64,000 bases of DNA from Glacieibacterium sp038210595 (GCA_038210595.1 JBBQWN010000009.1:1-64000); one strand, 5' to 3'; counted from the stretch's first letter, positions 41,183-50,953 are shown. Notes: generated by a model not told the origin, from the sequence alone. Numbers and translations are program-made.

Positions 41183-41563
41183 ATGCGCCGTTTCATCATC
41201 ATAGTCATAACCCTCGCCGCCCCCGCCCTCGCTGCGGAACCGACCGGGCGCATGACCACCGCCACCGTGTTCGGCAACGATGCCTGCCCAACGCCCGCCA
41301 ATGGCGACATCGTCGTCTGCGGTCGCCTGCCCGAAAGCGAGCGCTTCCGCATCCCCAAGAAGCTGCGCCAGAACAAGCAGGCTCGAACCGAGCAGAACTG
41401 GGCGAGCCGGGTCGAGACACTGGACGAAGTGGCGCGGGTGCAGCGCCCCGACAGCTGCTCGGCGGTCGGCTTCGGCGGCCAGACCGGGTGCACCGCGGCG
41501 ATGCTGCGGCAATGGGCAGCCGAACGCCGCGCCGAGGGTCAGCGCGCCGGGATCGAGTTCTAG
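41183..41563 (+). CDS. Exported protein of a sphingomonad family
   Basis: A 126-residue protein with a signal peptide (RRFIIIVITLAAPALAAEP). It contains CPTPANGDIVVCGRLPESERFRIPKKLR, a pattern I associate with small secreted proteins of Sphingomonadales, and two further Cys near the C-terminus. Four cysteines in the mature part suggest two disulfides. Role unknown. ATG 41183 gives the cleanest signal peptide. It ends 7 nt from the convergent tyrosinase stop. Confidence 0.7.
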   Translation: MRRFIIIVITLAAPALAAEPTGRMTTATVFGNDACPTPANGDIVVCGRLPESERFRIPKKLRQNKQARTEQNWASRVETLDEVARVQRPDSCSAVGFGGQTGCTAAMLRQWAAERRAEGQRAGIEF

Positions 41564-41570
41564 CGCGGCC

Positions 41571-42989
41571 CTATTGCACGATGACCCTGATCTTGCCGAT
41601 CCGGGCGCGCGGCGCATCCACAGCAGGGGTTCTCGCACCACCGCCCTCGGGCGTCTTGAGCACCAGCACGACCCGCATCGTCTGGGCATCGAACCCCGGT
41701 GCCTTGGCCAGTTGCGCGATCTTGCGGGTGATGTCGAACACCCGGCGCGGGGCCATGTCGCCCATCGCTCCGGCATGGTGCATCGAGGCCTGGTCGGCCT
41801 TGGTCAGCCCGAACAGCACCAGGTTGCCGGCATAGCTCGGGTCGGTGAACACCGGCGTCTTGCCCGGCGGCGGGTTGAGATAGATTTCGTAGAAACCCTC
41901 CGGATTGGCGACGTCGATGTCGTCGAAGGCAAGATAGGTCTTCTTGGCCACCGCGCCTGCCGACATCACCGGCAGCCTGACCGTGGCTTCGGCGGGCCTC
42001 CCGCCCAGCGCCACGGATGGTGCTGTCTCGGCAACGTTCCGCTGGCGGATGCTCTGCGCCAGCTCCGGACTGATCTGCGAGGCGAGGATGGTTGCGTCCA
42101 GGAAAAGCTTCCTCCGCTGATAACTATAGCCCAGCGACTTGCAGCCGCCCAGCGCCCGGCCCATCTTGACTGTCCGCGCAGCGCCGGTTTCGTCGAAGAA
42201 GGTGAACTCCTGGTTGAGCCATGACGCGTTACTGGGATTGGTGTGCCCTGCCCCCGCATCCCATACATCCCACAACCGGTCGATATTGCAGTGGTGGAGC
42301 CAGAAGATTGGGTCCTGCCCGGCGGTGTTGAAGCTCGACATCCAACCGCCGACCGAGACGTGCACCGCACCGTGGGGGCTGCCCTCGATGCTGCCGGTGA
42401 AGCCGTTGTAGCTGTTCTCGCTAAGGCACGAGGTCGTCGACACCGCACTGGTGGGGATCAGCGCGCCGCCGTTGATGCCGCTGGACCGCTGGCTGACGAA
42501 GAGCGCGTTACCGCTGGTCGGGGTGCGGAACGGAGCCGGCAGCGCGCGGTCGGCGGTCCAGTTCCAGAACGGCAGCACCAGCGCCGGGGAACCGCTGGCG
42601 GCGCGCAGGATGCGCTCAAAATAATAAAGGTAAAGCCGGTGCCAGCTGAGAAAGTGCAGTGTGCCGTGCTGGCACGTGCCCCATTGCGGCCGTTGGGGCG
42701 AGAGATTGCTGCCGTGAATGCCAGCCTGATACAGCCAGCTGGTCGGATCGCTGACCGGGCGCGACTGCATCACCTCGATGCCGTGGCGCAGCGCGGCCAA
42801 CTGCGCCGGCGTCAGGCTGTTGATGTTCGGTCGCGTCCGGCACACGGCTGTGAAGATGTTTGGATCGAGCTTGCGCAACGCCGGATTGAGCTCTGCCCTT
42901 TCCAGTGTCGCGGTGCCCGGCGCGGCCAGCGCCCGTGATCCGAACAGCGCCAGCGCGCCGCCGCCAAGCATGATGTCTCTGCGGTCCAT
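41571..42989 (-). CDS. Exported tyrosinase / polyphenol oxidase
   Basis: A 472-residue type 3 copper oxidase. The N-terminus MDRRDIMLGGGALALFGSRALA looks like a Tat signal. CuA ligands lie in QHGTLHFLSWHRLYLYYFER and CuB ligands in GAVHVSVGG and DPIFWLHHCNIDRLW. The C-terminal part (AFDDIDVANPEGFYEIYLN) resembles the plant polyphenol oxidase DWL/KFDV shielding domains. It should oxidise phenols to quinones in the periplasm or outside. It lies 139 nt downstream of kdpE on the same strand, probably with its own promoter. Confidence 0.92.
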   Translation of the reverse strand: MDRRDIMLGGGALALFGSRALAAPGTATLERAELNPALRKLDPNIFTAVCRTRPNINSLTPAQLAALRHGIEVMQSRPVSDPTSWLYQAGIHGSNLSPQRPQWGTCQHGTLHFLSWHRLYLYYFERILRAASGSPALVLPFWNWTADRALPAPFRTPTSGNALFVSQRSSGINGGALIPTSAVSTTSCLSENSYNGFTGSIEGSPHGAVHVSVGGWMSSFNTAGQDPIFWLHHCNIDRLWDVWDAGAGHTNPSNASWLNQEFTFFDETGAARTVKMGRALGGCKSLGYSYQRRKLFLDATILASQISPELAQSIRQRNVAETAPSVALGGRPAEATVRLPVMSAGAVAKKTYLAFDDIDVANPEGFYEIYLNPPPGKTPVFTDPSYAGNLVLFGLTKADQASMHHAGAMGDMAPRRVFDITRKIAQLAKAPGFDAQTMRVVLVLKTPEGGGARTPAVDAPRARIGKIRVIVQ

Positions 42990-43128
42990 GGTCTCGCACC
43001 CCAATGCAGGGCAGGCGTTCGTTGCAGGCCTGCGTTAACGCACCGACCGAGGCGCGCGTTGTCCGCGCTGCCCGGTCCACGACCGAGAAACAGATATTAA
43101 CACGTAACGGGATAACAACGAATTAACT

Positions 43129-43803
43129 TCAGCCGAGGCGGTAGCCGACGCCGGGCTCATTCCGGATCAGCGCCATGCCGCCAGGCCCCAGTTTCTGCCG
43201 CAGGCTGCGCACGACGACGCGGAGATATTCGACATCGCTGTCGTGCGCCGGGCCCCATACAGCGCGCAGCAACTGGACATGGGTAAGGACGCGTCCGGGC
43301 CGCTTAGCGAGTTCTCCAAGGAAGCCGTATTCCTTTGGCGTCAGACGAAGCTCGGCACCGGCGAGCGTCACCCGTCGCCGCGCGAGATCGATAACGATGT
43401 CACCGAGTGTCACCACTGGCGCTCCGGCCTCACTGGAGAGTGTGTGGCGCAGGCTGGTGCGGACGCGGGCGAGCAGCTCGTCGGTGTCGAACGGCTTGGT
43501 GACGAAATCGTCCGCCCCCAGATCGAGCGCTGCGACCTTCTCCTGTGTGTCGTCTCGGGCAGAGACGACGATGATGCGGGCACTCGACTTCGATCGGATC
43601 AGCGGGATCAGTTCCAGCCCATCGCGGTCCGGCAGGCCGAGATCGAGCAAAACGACATCGGGCTTGTCGATACCGAGGCTGGCGAGCGCGTCACGGGCGT
43701 TGGTGCCCTCGACGACCGCATAGCCGCCGCGCTCCAACGCGCCGCGCAGCAGCCGGCGGATCGCCGCCTCGTCGTCGACAACCAAAATCTTCGCCGCGGT
43801 CAC
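43129..43803 (-). CDS. kdpE: Response regulator KdpE
   Basis: A 224-residue OmpR-type response regulator controlling the kdp operon. The receiver has DDE at the start, the phosphoacceptor Asp at about 54 in VVLLDLGLPD, and Lys in TKPFD. The C-terminal winged helix holds LTPKEYGFLGELAKRPGRVLTH. ATGA overlap with kdpD gives coupled translation. Confidence 0.95.
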   Translation of the reverse strand: MTAAKILVVDDEAAIRRLLRGALERGGYAVVEGTNARDALASLGIDKPDVVLLDLGLPDRDGLELIPLIRSKSSARIIVVSARDDTQEKVAALDLGADDFVTKPFDTDELLARVRTSLRHTLSSEAGAPVVTLGDIVIDLARRRVTLAGAELRLTPKEYGFLGELAKRPGRVLTHVQLLRAVWGPAHDSDVEYLRVVVRSLRQKLGPGGMALIRNEPGVGYRLG

Positions 43804-46454
43804 GCCGCTTCGCGCACGCGGACGAGCAGGTCGGCCGGTATGTGCAGCGCGAAGTAGGCCCCTCTCCCGTCGTCGCGGTTGCCAGCACTGACTCTCAGCC
43901 CCATTGCCTCGGCGAACCCCTTGACGATGGCGAGGCCGAGGCCCGTTCCCGCCTTGCCCCGGTCCGATCCCTCCACGCGCGCGAAGGTCTCGAACACCTT
44001 TTGCGCCATTTCCGATGGCAGCCCGTCGCCGATATCGAGCACCTTCAGTACCAGTTCGTCGGGGTTGCGGCTGGTCGCGATGGTCACCGGCGAGCCGTCG
44101 TCACCATATTTGCCGGCGTTGTCGAGCAGGTTGAGCAGGCAATGGTGGAACAGCTGCGGATCGACCCGCACCAGCGGCAGATCGCATGGCACTTCGAGGT
44201 TGATGGCGTGGCCGGCCAGCGCGCCGCGGGCGTCGTGGACGGCGCTGGCGACTGCGTCTGTCAGGTCAACCGACTGGACCGCGAGGCGCAGCGCGCCGGC
44301 CTCGATTCGCGCCATGTCGAGCAGGTTGGCGACGAAACGCGACAGCCGCTGCGTTTCCGCCTCCAAAGCCTCGAAGGCCGGGTCCTCATGGCGCTGCCGC
44401 AACGCCGCGGCGGACGCGAGAATGGTTGTCAGCGGCGTCCGGAGGTCATGCCCGACCGACGACAGCAACGCAGCGCGCAGCCGGTCACGCTGCTCCAGAG
44501 CTGCGATGCCCGCCATCTCGCCCTCCAGCCGGATGCGCTCGGCCGCCAGCGCCGCCTGATCGAGCAGGCTGGCGAGCAGCGGCAGCTGATCAGCCCGCAG
44601 CGGATCGCGGCCGTCGTCGCGGCTCAGCCCGATGACGCCGCGGGTTACGCCGCCCGACGCCAGCGGCTGGAACAGCCAGTCGGCGGCGGTCAGCGTATCG
44701 GCCCCGCGTCCCGCCGCCTGGCCCTTGTCGGCGACCCATTGCGCCGCCGCCATCTCTACCGGCCCGAGCCGATCCTCGGGCGGGGAAGCAGCGACGATCT
44801 TGAGCAGCCCGCCCGCGTTCGACAGCAGGATTGCCCGCACCTCGAACATCCGCGCGAACTCGGCGCACATCGCCTGACCCAGTTCCTCCAGCGTCGCAAC
44901 TCCGGTCAGCTGGCGCGAGAAACCGGCCAGCGCTGCATTGTGGCGGGCGCTGCGGGTCGCGAGATCGGCCTGCACGCGGATGCCGTTGGCGAGCTGGCTC
45001 GCCGCCACCGCGACGCCGAGCAGGACGACCACCGTCACTGCATTCTGCGGATCGGCGATGGTGAAGGTGTAGAGCGGCGGCAGGAAAAAGAAGTTGTAGG
45101 CGAGCGCCGACACCACCCCGGTGAAAAGGCCCGCGCGCAGGCCGTACAGGCTGGCGGCGGCGAACACCGGGACAAGATACAGCATGTCGACGCTGTTCAG
45201 GCTGATCCAGCGCGACACGAACAGGCCAAGCAGCGTCATCGCCGCAACCATCGCGCCGGCGCTCAGATAGTCGCGCCAGACCAGCCCCTGGGCGGCGGCG
45301 CGGACCGGCCGGTCGCCACCGGGGACCGCTGCCGCGGGCAGGACGTGAACCGCAACATCGCCGATGCCGCGCACCAGCCGATCGACGACCGAGCCGTGAC
45401 GCAGCTCGAACCACCACGACCGTGCCGACTTACCGATGACGATCTGGGTGATCCGCGCCTCGACGGCATAGCTGCGCAACCCCTCGACGACGCTGGTTGC
45501 CGGGATCGATGCGGTGGCACCGCCCAGCTGCGACGCCAGAGCCAGCGTCGCCGACAGCCGGGCCTGCTCGTCGGGACCCAGCGCGCGCGAACGCGGGGTC
45601 TCGACATGCAGAGCGGTCCATGGTGCCTTCAGCGCGTCCGCAAGGCGCTTCGCTGAACGCACTAGCTCGGGCGCATTCGGCAGTTCGCTGACCGCGACCA
45701 GCACACGCTCGCCGGCGGCGAAGCTGCCGCCGAGCGTGTGCGCCTTGAGATGGTCGAGCATCTGCGTGTCGACCGCCTGCGCAGCGCGGCGCAGCGCCAG
45801 TTCGCGCAACGCTTGCAAGTTCGTCTTCGAGAAGAAGTGCCCGAGCGCTCGCGTCGCTTCCGCCGGGACATAGACCTTGCCATCCTTGAGCCGCTCGATC
45901 AGCTCGTCGGGCGGGATATCGACGACCTCGAGCTCGGCCTCTTCCAGCATCCGGTCGGGCACCGTCTCGCGCACCCGGACGCGGGTGAACGAGGCGACGA
46001 CGTCGTTTAGGCTCTCGATATGCTGGACGTTGATCGTCGACCAGACGTCGATACCCGCGTCGAGCAGCTCCTCGACGTCCTGGTAGCGCTTGGGATGGCG
46101 GCTGCCGGCAGCATTGCTGTGCGCGAGCTCGTCGACCAGCACCAGACGCGGCGCGCGCGCCAAGATGGCGTCGAGGTCCATCTCGTCGAGCGCGCGGATG
46201 CTGTGCTCGGTGACGCGGCGCGGGATGGTTTCGAACGGCCGGGTAAGCGCCTCTGTATCGGCGCGGCCGTGAGTCTCGACGACGCCGATCACCACGTCGA
46301 TGCCGGCCTTCAACTTCTGCGCGCCCTCTGTCAGCATCTCGAAGGTCTTGCCGACCCCGGGCGCGGCGCCGAGGAAGACCTTAAGCTTACCACGCCCCTC
46401 CGCCTGGGCAGCGGGCAGGAAAGCCTCCGGCGCGGGACGGTCGGGGTCGATCAC
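43800..46454 (-). CDS. kdpD: Sensor histidine kinase KdpD
   Basis: An 884-residue potassium/turgor sensor. An N-terminal KdpD domain with Walker A GAAPGVGKT (K36) is followed by a Usp-like domain, four membrane helices (from about 395), a GAF-like region and a kinase core with phosphoacceptor His near residue 669 in SSVGHDLRTPL, then the ATPase lid region. It phosphorylates KdpE when K+ is scarce. The start is GTG 46454, overlapping the kdpC stop (GTGA). Confidence 0.96.
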   Translation of the reverse strand: MIDPDRPAPEAFLPAAQAEGRGKLKVFLGAAPGVGKTFEMLTEGAQKLKAGIDVVIGVVETHGRADTEALTRPFETIPRRVTEHSIRALDEMDLDAILARAPRLVLVDELAHSNAAGSRHPKRYQDVEELLDAGIDVWSTINVQHIESLNDVVASFTRVRVRETVPDRMLEEAELEVVDIPPDELIERLKDGKVYVPAEATRALGHFFSKTNLQALRELALRRAAQAVDTQMLDHLKAHTLGGSFAAGERVLVAVSELPNAPELVRSAKRLADALKAPWTALHVETPRSRALGPDEQARLSATLALASQLGGATASIPATSVVEGLRSYAVEARITQIVIGKSARSWWFELRHGSVVDRLVRGIGDVAVHVLPAAAVPGGDRPVRAAAQGLVWRDYLSAGAMVAAMTLLGLFVSRWISLNSVDMLYLVPVFAAASLYGLRAGLFTGVVSALAYNFFFLPPLYTFTIADPQNAVTVVVLLGVAVAASQLANGIRVQADLATRSARHNAALAGFSRQLTGVATLEELGQAMCAEFARMFEVRAILLSNAGGLLKIVAASPPEDRLGPVEMAAAQWVADKGQAAGRGADTLTAADWLFQPLASGGVTRGVIGLSRDDGRDPLRADQLPLLASLLDQAALAAERIRLEGEMAGIAALEQRDRLRAALLSSVGHDLRTPLTTILASAAALRQRHEDPAFEALEAETQRLSRFVANLLDMARIEAGALRLAVQSVDLTDAVASAVHDARGALAGHAINLEVPCDLPLVRVDPQLFHHCLLNLLDNAGKYGDDGSPVTIATSRNPDELVLKVLDIGDGLPSEMAQKVFETFARVEGSDRGKAGTGLGLAIVKGFAEAMGLRVSAGNRDDGRGAYFALHIPADLLVRVREAA

Positions 46455-47035
46455 CCGCCCTTTCTAGCGCCGCCGGCGTCGAGCTGTCGATTGAGGCGCA
46501 AGACGTTCACGCGCGGCTCGCCGAGGATGCCGGCGAGCGGTGCCTCGACTGCCGCATCGACCAGCGCGTTCACCTGCACCTCGCCGAGACCGCGCGCTTT
46601 CGCTACCCGGCCGACTTGGGCGCGAGCATTTTCGGGCGAGATGTGCGGATCGACGCCTGAGCCGGACGCGGTCACCATATCGGTAGGGATGCCCGATTTA
46701 AGCCCGGTTGCAGCGGCGTCGCCATTGACCCGATCGATCAGGCCCTGTGCGTTCGGGCCGAGGTTGGAGCCCGATGACGACTGGCCCTCATAGCCCTTGC
46801 CCGCCGCCGACGGCCGGCCGTGAAAGTAGCGCGGTGCGGCAAAGGTCTGCCCGATCAAGTCGGAGCCGATGACCTGGCCATCGGCATTTCTGACGAGGCT
46901 GCCGTTGGCCTGCGCGGGGAACACCGCCTGCGCAATGCCGAGCACGACCGCCGGATAAGCGAGGCCGGTGAGCAGCGTGAAGAGCAGCAGCAGGACCGCG
47001 GCGGGCCGGGCGGCGCTGGAGATATCGGAATTCAT
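46451..47035 (-). CDS. kdpC: K+-transporting ATPase subunit KdpC
   Basis: A 194-residue KdpC with a single N-terminal membrane helix (AAVLLLLFTLLTGLAYPAVVLGIAQ) and the hallmark periplasmic segments GQTFAAPRYFHGRPSAAG, SSSGSNLGP and DPHISPENA. It stabilises the KdpFABC complex. ATG 47035 lies 10 nt after kdpB. Length is normal. Confidence 0.96.
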   Translation of the reverse strand: MNSDISSAARPAAVLLLLFTLLTGLAYPAVVLGIAQAVFPAQANGSLVRNADGQVIGSDLIGQTFAAPRYFHGRPSAAGKGYEGQSSSGSNLGPNAQGLIDRVNGDAAATGLKSGIPTDMVTASGSGVDPHISPENARAQVGRVAKARGLGEVQVNALVDAAVEAPLAGILGEPRVNVLRLNRQLDAGGARKGG

Positions 47036-47045
47036 GGGCTTGTCC

Positions 47046-49055
47046 TTACGCCAGGCCAATGCCGGAGACGGCGAGATCGATGAGCTTGATGCCGACGAAC
47101 GGCGAGACCAGCCCGCCGAGGCCGTAGATCAGCAGGTTACGCGATAGCAGCTGCCCTGCCCCTGCCGGCCGGTAGGCGACACCCTTCAGCGCCAGCGGCA
47201 CCAGTGCGGGAATGATCAATGCATTGAATATGATCGCCGAGAGAATTGCGCTCTCGGGTGAACCAAGGTGCATGACATTGAGCGCCCCAAGGCCCGGGTA
47301 CAGTACAACGAAGATCGCTGGCAGGATCGCGAAATACTTGGCGACGTCGTTCGAGATTGAGAACGTCGTCAGCGCGCCGCGGGTCATCAGCAATTGCTTG
47401 CCCAACCCGACGATCTCGATGAGCTTGGTCGGGTCACTGTCGAGGTCGACCATGTTGCCGGCCTCGCGCGCCGCCTGCGTACCGGTGTTCATGGTTACGC
47501 CGACGTCAGCCTGCGCCAGCGCGGGCGCGTCGTTGGTGCCGTCGCCGCACATCGCGACCAAACGCCCGCCGACTTGTTCCTTGCGGATATAGGCGAGCTT
47601 GTCCTCCGGCGTCGCCTGGGCGAGGAAGTCGTCGACGCCCGCCTCGGCGGCGATGCTGGCTGCAGTCAGCGGGTTGTCGCCCGTAATCATCACCGTGCGG
47701 ATGCCCATCCGGCGCAGCTCGGCGAATCGCTCGCGCATCCCGGCCTTGACGATGTCCTTAAGATGGATGGCACCCAGGATGCGGCCGTTGCGGATTACGG
47801 CCAGCGGCGTGCCGCCGGACCGCGCAATCTCGTCGGTCATCCGGGACAGTTCGGTCGCCTGGGCGCTGGCAGGGACCAGCTTCAGCACCGAGTCGACCGC
47901 GCCCTTCTGGATGATGGTGTCGCCGAACTTCAGCCCCGACAGACGGGTCGCGGCGGAGAAGGCGACGATTTCGCCATCCGCCGGCATCGTCGCGGTCTGG
48001 CCGTGCTGATCGCGGGCAAGCATGACGATCGAGCGCCCCTCCGGGGTCTCGTCGGCGAGGCTTGATAGATGGGCAGCCTCAGCCAACTCGCCCATCGAGA
48101 CGCCGCTGACGGCACGGAACTCGGTCGCCTGGCGGTCGCCCACGGTGATCGTGCCGGTCTTGTCGAGCAGCAGCACGTCGACGTCGCCCGCCGCCTCGAC
48201 CGCGCGGCCCGACTTGGCGAGCACGTTGAAACGCACCAGCCGGTCCATGCCGGCGATGCCGATCGCGCTAAGCAAGGCCGCGATCGTCGTCGGGATCAGC
48301 GTGATCAGCAGAGCCGCGAGCAACACGACCGGAATCGCGCCCCCGGCATAGGCGGCGAACATCGGCACGGTGCCGACCGCGATCAGGAAGATGATCGTCA
48401 GACCGACGAGCAGGATGGTCAGGGCGATCTCGTTCGGGGTCTTCTGGCGCGACGCACCCTCGACCAGCGCGATCATGCGGTCGAGAAAGCCCTCGCCCGG
48501 ACCGGCGGTGACGCGCACGACGATCTGGTCGGAGATGACGCGGGTGCCCGCTGTGACCGCCGAACGGTCGCCGCCGGCCTCACGCACGACCGGTGCGCTT
48601 TCGCCGGTGATCGCCGCCTCGTTGACGCTCGCCACGCCTTCGACGACTTCGCCGTCTGCAGGGATCAGTTCGCCGGTCTTGACGACGACCAGGTCGCCGA
48701 CCTTGAGCAGGCTGGCAGCGACGCTCTCGCCGGTCTGGCGGGTCGCAGTCAGCTCGCCCTTGGTCTGGCGCAGCGACGCCGCCTGGGCCTTGCCGCGGCC
48801 TTCCGAGATGGCTTCGGCGAAGTTGCCGAACAGCACGGTCAGCCACAGCCAGACGACGATCTGGATCTGGAAGGGGATGCTCGGCCCGGCGCTGCCGGTG
48901 AACAGCAGCACGGTCAGCAGCAGCGCCACCACTGCGGTGACGAACATCACCGGATTGCGGATCAGCTGGGCGGGCGCGAGCTTCTTGAAGGCATCGCCCA
49001 CGGCCGGCCCGACGAGGGCGGCGGTGAACAGCGAGGGCGCGGCGGCGCGGGACAT
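47046..49055 (-). CDS. kdpB: K+-transporting P-type ATPase KdpB
   Basis: A 669-residue catalytic P-type ATPase subunit. The phosphorylation site DKTGTITVG has Asp near 298, the A-domain motif is TGESAPV, and the hinge MCGDGTNDAPALAQADVG is intact. It drives high-affinity potassium import by KdpA. The start is ATG 49055 (MSRAAAPSL); an upstream extension lies in kdpA. It is 11 nt after kdpA. Confidence 0.97.
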   Translation of the reverse strand: MSRAAAPSLFTAALVGPAVGDAFKKLAPAQLIRNPVMFVTAVVALLLTVLLFTGSAGPSIPFQIQIVVWLWLTVLFGNFAEAISEGRGKAQAASLRQTKGELTATRQTGESVAASLLKVGDLVVVKTGELIPADGEVVEGVASVNEAAITGESAPVVREAGGDRSAVTAGTRVISDQIVVRVTAGPGEGFLDRMIALVEGASRQKTPNEIALTILLVGLTIIFLIAVGTVPMFAAYAGGAIPVVLLAALLITLIPTTIAALLSAIGIAGMDRLVRFNVLAKSGRAVEAAGDVDVLLLDKTGTITVGDRQATEFRAVSGVSMGELAEAAHLSSLADETPEGRSIVMLARDQHGQTATMPADGEIVAFSAATRLSGLKFGDTIIQKGAVDSVLKLVPASAQATELSRMTDEIARSGGTPLAVIRNGRILGAIHLKDIVKAGMRERFAELRRMGIRTVMITGDNPLTAASIAAEAGVDDFLAQATPEDKLAYIRKEQVGGRLVAMCGDGTNDAPALAQADVGVTMNTGTQAAREAGNMVDLDSDPTKLIEIVGLGKQLLMTRGALTTFSISNDVAKYFAILPAIFVVLYPGLGALNVMHLGSPESAILSAIIFNALIIPALVPLALKGVAYRPAGAGQLLSRNLLIYGLGGLVSPFVGIKLIDLAVSGIGLA

Positions 49056-49066
49056 GCTCGTAGCTC

Positions 49067-50770
49067 CTAGAACAGCTGGCCGCGGATCGTCGCGAACTGG
49101 TCGGCGACGGGTCCGAGGGCGAGCGCCGGCAGGAAGGTAAGCCCGCCGAGGATGAGGATGATGCCGATCAGCAGCCCGACCCAAAGCGGACCGGTGGTTG
49201 GGAACGAACCCGACGACTGCGGTACGCTGCGCTTGGAAGCGAGCGACCCGGCGATGGCGAGCACCGGCACGATGACGAAAAACCGCCCCAGCCACATCGC
49301 GACGGCGAGCATGCCGTTATAGAACGGCGTGTTGGCCGTCAGGCCGGCAAACGCCGAGCCATTGTTCCCGACCGCGCTGCTGAAGGCGTAGAGAATCTCC
49401 GAATAACCATGCGGCCCCATGTTGTTGCGGCCGGCCAGCCCGTCCGGCAGAACCGACGCGATGCCGGTGAAGCCGAGGATGATCAGTGGCAGTACCGCGA
49501 TGGCGAGCACCGCCAGCTTGACCTCGCGCGCCTCGATCTTCTTGCCGACATACTCGGGGCTGCGTCCGACCATCAGGCCTGCGACGAACACCGCGAGGAT
49601 GGCGTAGAGCAGGAAGCCGTAGAGTCCGGAGCCGACACCGCCGAAGATGATCTCGCCGAGCTGGATGTTGAACAGCGGCACCAAGCCGCCGATCGCCGAG
49701 AAGCTGTCGTGCATGGCGTTGACCGCGCCGCAACTGGCGTCGGTGGTGATCGTCGCGAACAGCGCCGACGCGGCGATGCCGAAGCGCACCTCCTTGCCCT
49801 CCATGTTGCCCCCGGCGACGCCGAGATGGGCAAGCTGCGGGTTGGCGGTCGCCTCCGACATGTAGGCGACGGTGGTGCCGGCGAGGAACAGTAGCAGCAT
49901 GGCCGAGAAGATCGCCCAGCCCTGCCTCCTGTTGCCGACGGCCTTGCCGAAGACATAGGTCAGGCCGGCACCGAGCGAGAAGATCGACAGCATCTGCAGC
50001 AGGTTCGACAGCGCCGACGGGTTCTCGAATGGGTGCGCCGAGTTGGCGTTGAAAAAGCCGCCACCGTTGGTGCCAAGCATCTTGATCGCTTCCTGGGAAG
50101 CGACCGGACCGAGCGCGATCGTCTGCTTGGCACCCTCGAGCGTCGTCGCGACCACCGAGCCGGCGAAGGTCTGCGGGACGCCCATCGCGACCAGCGCGAG
50201 CGCATACACCAGGCACGCAGGCAGCAGCAGGTAGAGCGTGATGCGCGTCAGATCGGCCCAGAAATTGCCGAGGCCCTTCGCCTCCCGGCGTGCAAAGCCG
50301 CGGATGACCGCGAACGCGATGGCGATGCCGGTCGCCGCGGACAGGAAATTGTGGACCGCCAGCCCCGCCATCTGACTGAGGTTGCTCATCGTCGACTCGC
50401 CCGAATACGACTGCCAGTTGGTGTTGGTGACGAAGCTGACCGCGGTGTTGAACGACAGGTGCTCGCTGAGGCCGGCGAAGCCCTGCGGATTGATCGGCAG
50501 GCCGGCTTGCAGGCGAAGGATCGCGTACAGCGACAGCACTCCGAATAGGCTGAACAGGATGACGTGGGTTGCATAGCGCCGCCACGTCATGTCCTCCTGT
50601 GGATCGACACCGGCCAGCGCGTAGAAACCGCGCTCGACAGGGGCGAGCACGATGTGCAGCGGCGTTCGCCGTCCCTCGTACAGCGCGAAGAGCCACAGCC
50701 CGGCGGGCTTGGTGATCGCCACCAGTAATGCTGTGAACAGGCCGATGAGCAGCCAGCCCTGAACGGTCAT
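49067..50770 (-). CDS. kdpA: K+-transporting ATPase channel subunit KdpA
   Basis: A 567-residue membrane protein of the superfamily of K+ transporters, with four selectivity loops. The loops are visible as NTNWQSYSGES, LGTNGGGFFNANSAHPFENP, TDASCGAVNAMHDS and AVGNNGSAFAGL. It carries K+ into the cell in KdpFABC. Length and loop residues are normal. Confidence 0.97.
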   Translation of the reverse strand: MTVQGWLLIGLFTALLVAITKPAGLWLFALYEGRRTPLHIVLAPVERGFYALAGVDPQEDMTWRRYATHVILFSLFGVLSLYAILRLQAGLPINPQGFAGLSEHLSFNTAVSFVTNTNWQSYSGESTMSNLSQMAGLAVHNFLSAATGIAIAFAVIRGFARREAKGLGNFWADLTRITLYLLLPACLVYALALVAMGVPQTFAGSVVATTLEGAKQTIALGPVASQEAIKMLGTNGGGFFNANSAHPFENPSALSNLLQMLSIFSLGAGLTYVFGKAVGNRRQGWAIFSAMLLLFLAGTTVAYMSEATANPQLAHLGVAGGNMEGKEVRFGIAASALFATITTDASCGAVNAMHDSFSAIGGLVPLFNIQLGEIIFGGVGSGLYGFLLYAILAVFVAGLMVGRSPEYVGKKIEAREVKLAVLAIAVLPLIILGFTGIASVLPDGLAGRNNMGPHGYSEILYAFSSAVGNNGSAFAGLTANTPFYNGMLAVAMWLGRFFVIVPVLAIAGSLASKRSVPQSSGSFPTTGPLWVGLLIGIILILGGLTFLPALALGPVADQFATIRGQLF

Positions 50771-50780
50771 GTCTCTAGCC

Positions 50781-50870
50781 TTAAAAGCGCTCGGGCCGGA
50801 CGAGCACGGCGACGAGATAGAGAAGGAGGCCGGCGGCGGTGACTGCGCCCAGCCAGAGATCGATCGTCAT
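50781..50870 (-). CDS. kdpF: KdpF, small kdp subunit
   Basis: A 29-residue single-span peptide: a Trp-containing N-terminus (MTIDLWLGAV), a hydrophobic helix (LLLYLVAVLVRPE) and the family-typical end RPERF. It lies directly upstream of kdpA, the usual site of kdpF, where it stabilises the complex. It is too short for most gene callers. Its ATG forms a TGATG with the preceding peptide's stop. Confidence 0.9.
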   Translation of the reverse strand: MTIDLWLGAVTAAGLLLYLVAVLVRPERF

Positions 50871-50953
50871 CAGGCGCGGTCCGCCAGGGCGATGTAGAGC
50901 AATGTCAGCAGCGTCAGGCCGAGGATGGCACCGACGGCGATCAGGTCCTGCAT
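50870..50953 (-). CDS. 27-residue membrane peptide ahead of kdpF
   Basis: An ORF of 27 codons encoding an almost purely hydrophobic peptide: MQDLIAVGAILGLTLLTLLY, then a short polar end. It ends in TGATG with kdpF, so the two are translationally coupled, and GAGGA lies 9 nt before its ATG. Similar extra small peptides next to kdpF occur in other bacteria. It may be a second small Kdp subunit or a regulatory peptide. The coordinates are certain; the role is not. Confidence 0.7.
   Translation of the reverse strand: MQDLIAVGAILGLTLLTLLYIALADRA

Noticed and set aside
43842..45656. 604-codon open frame on the plus strand inside kdpD
   Set aside because: GC-rich third positions in kdpD leave the opposite frame open. 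Its translation is Arg/Gln-rich without domains, while kdpD is fully supported.
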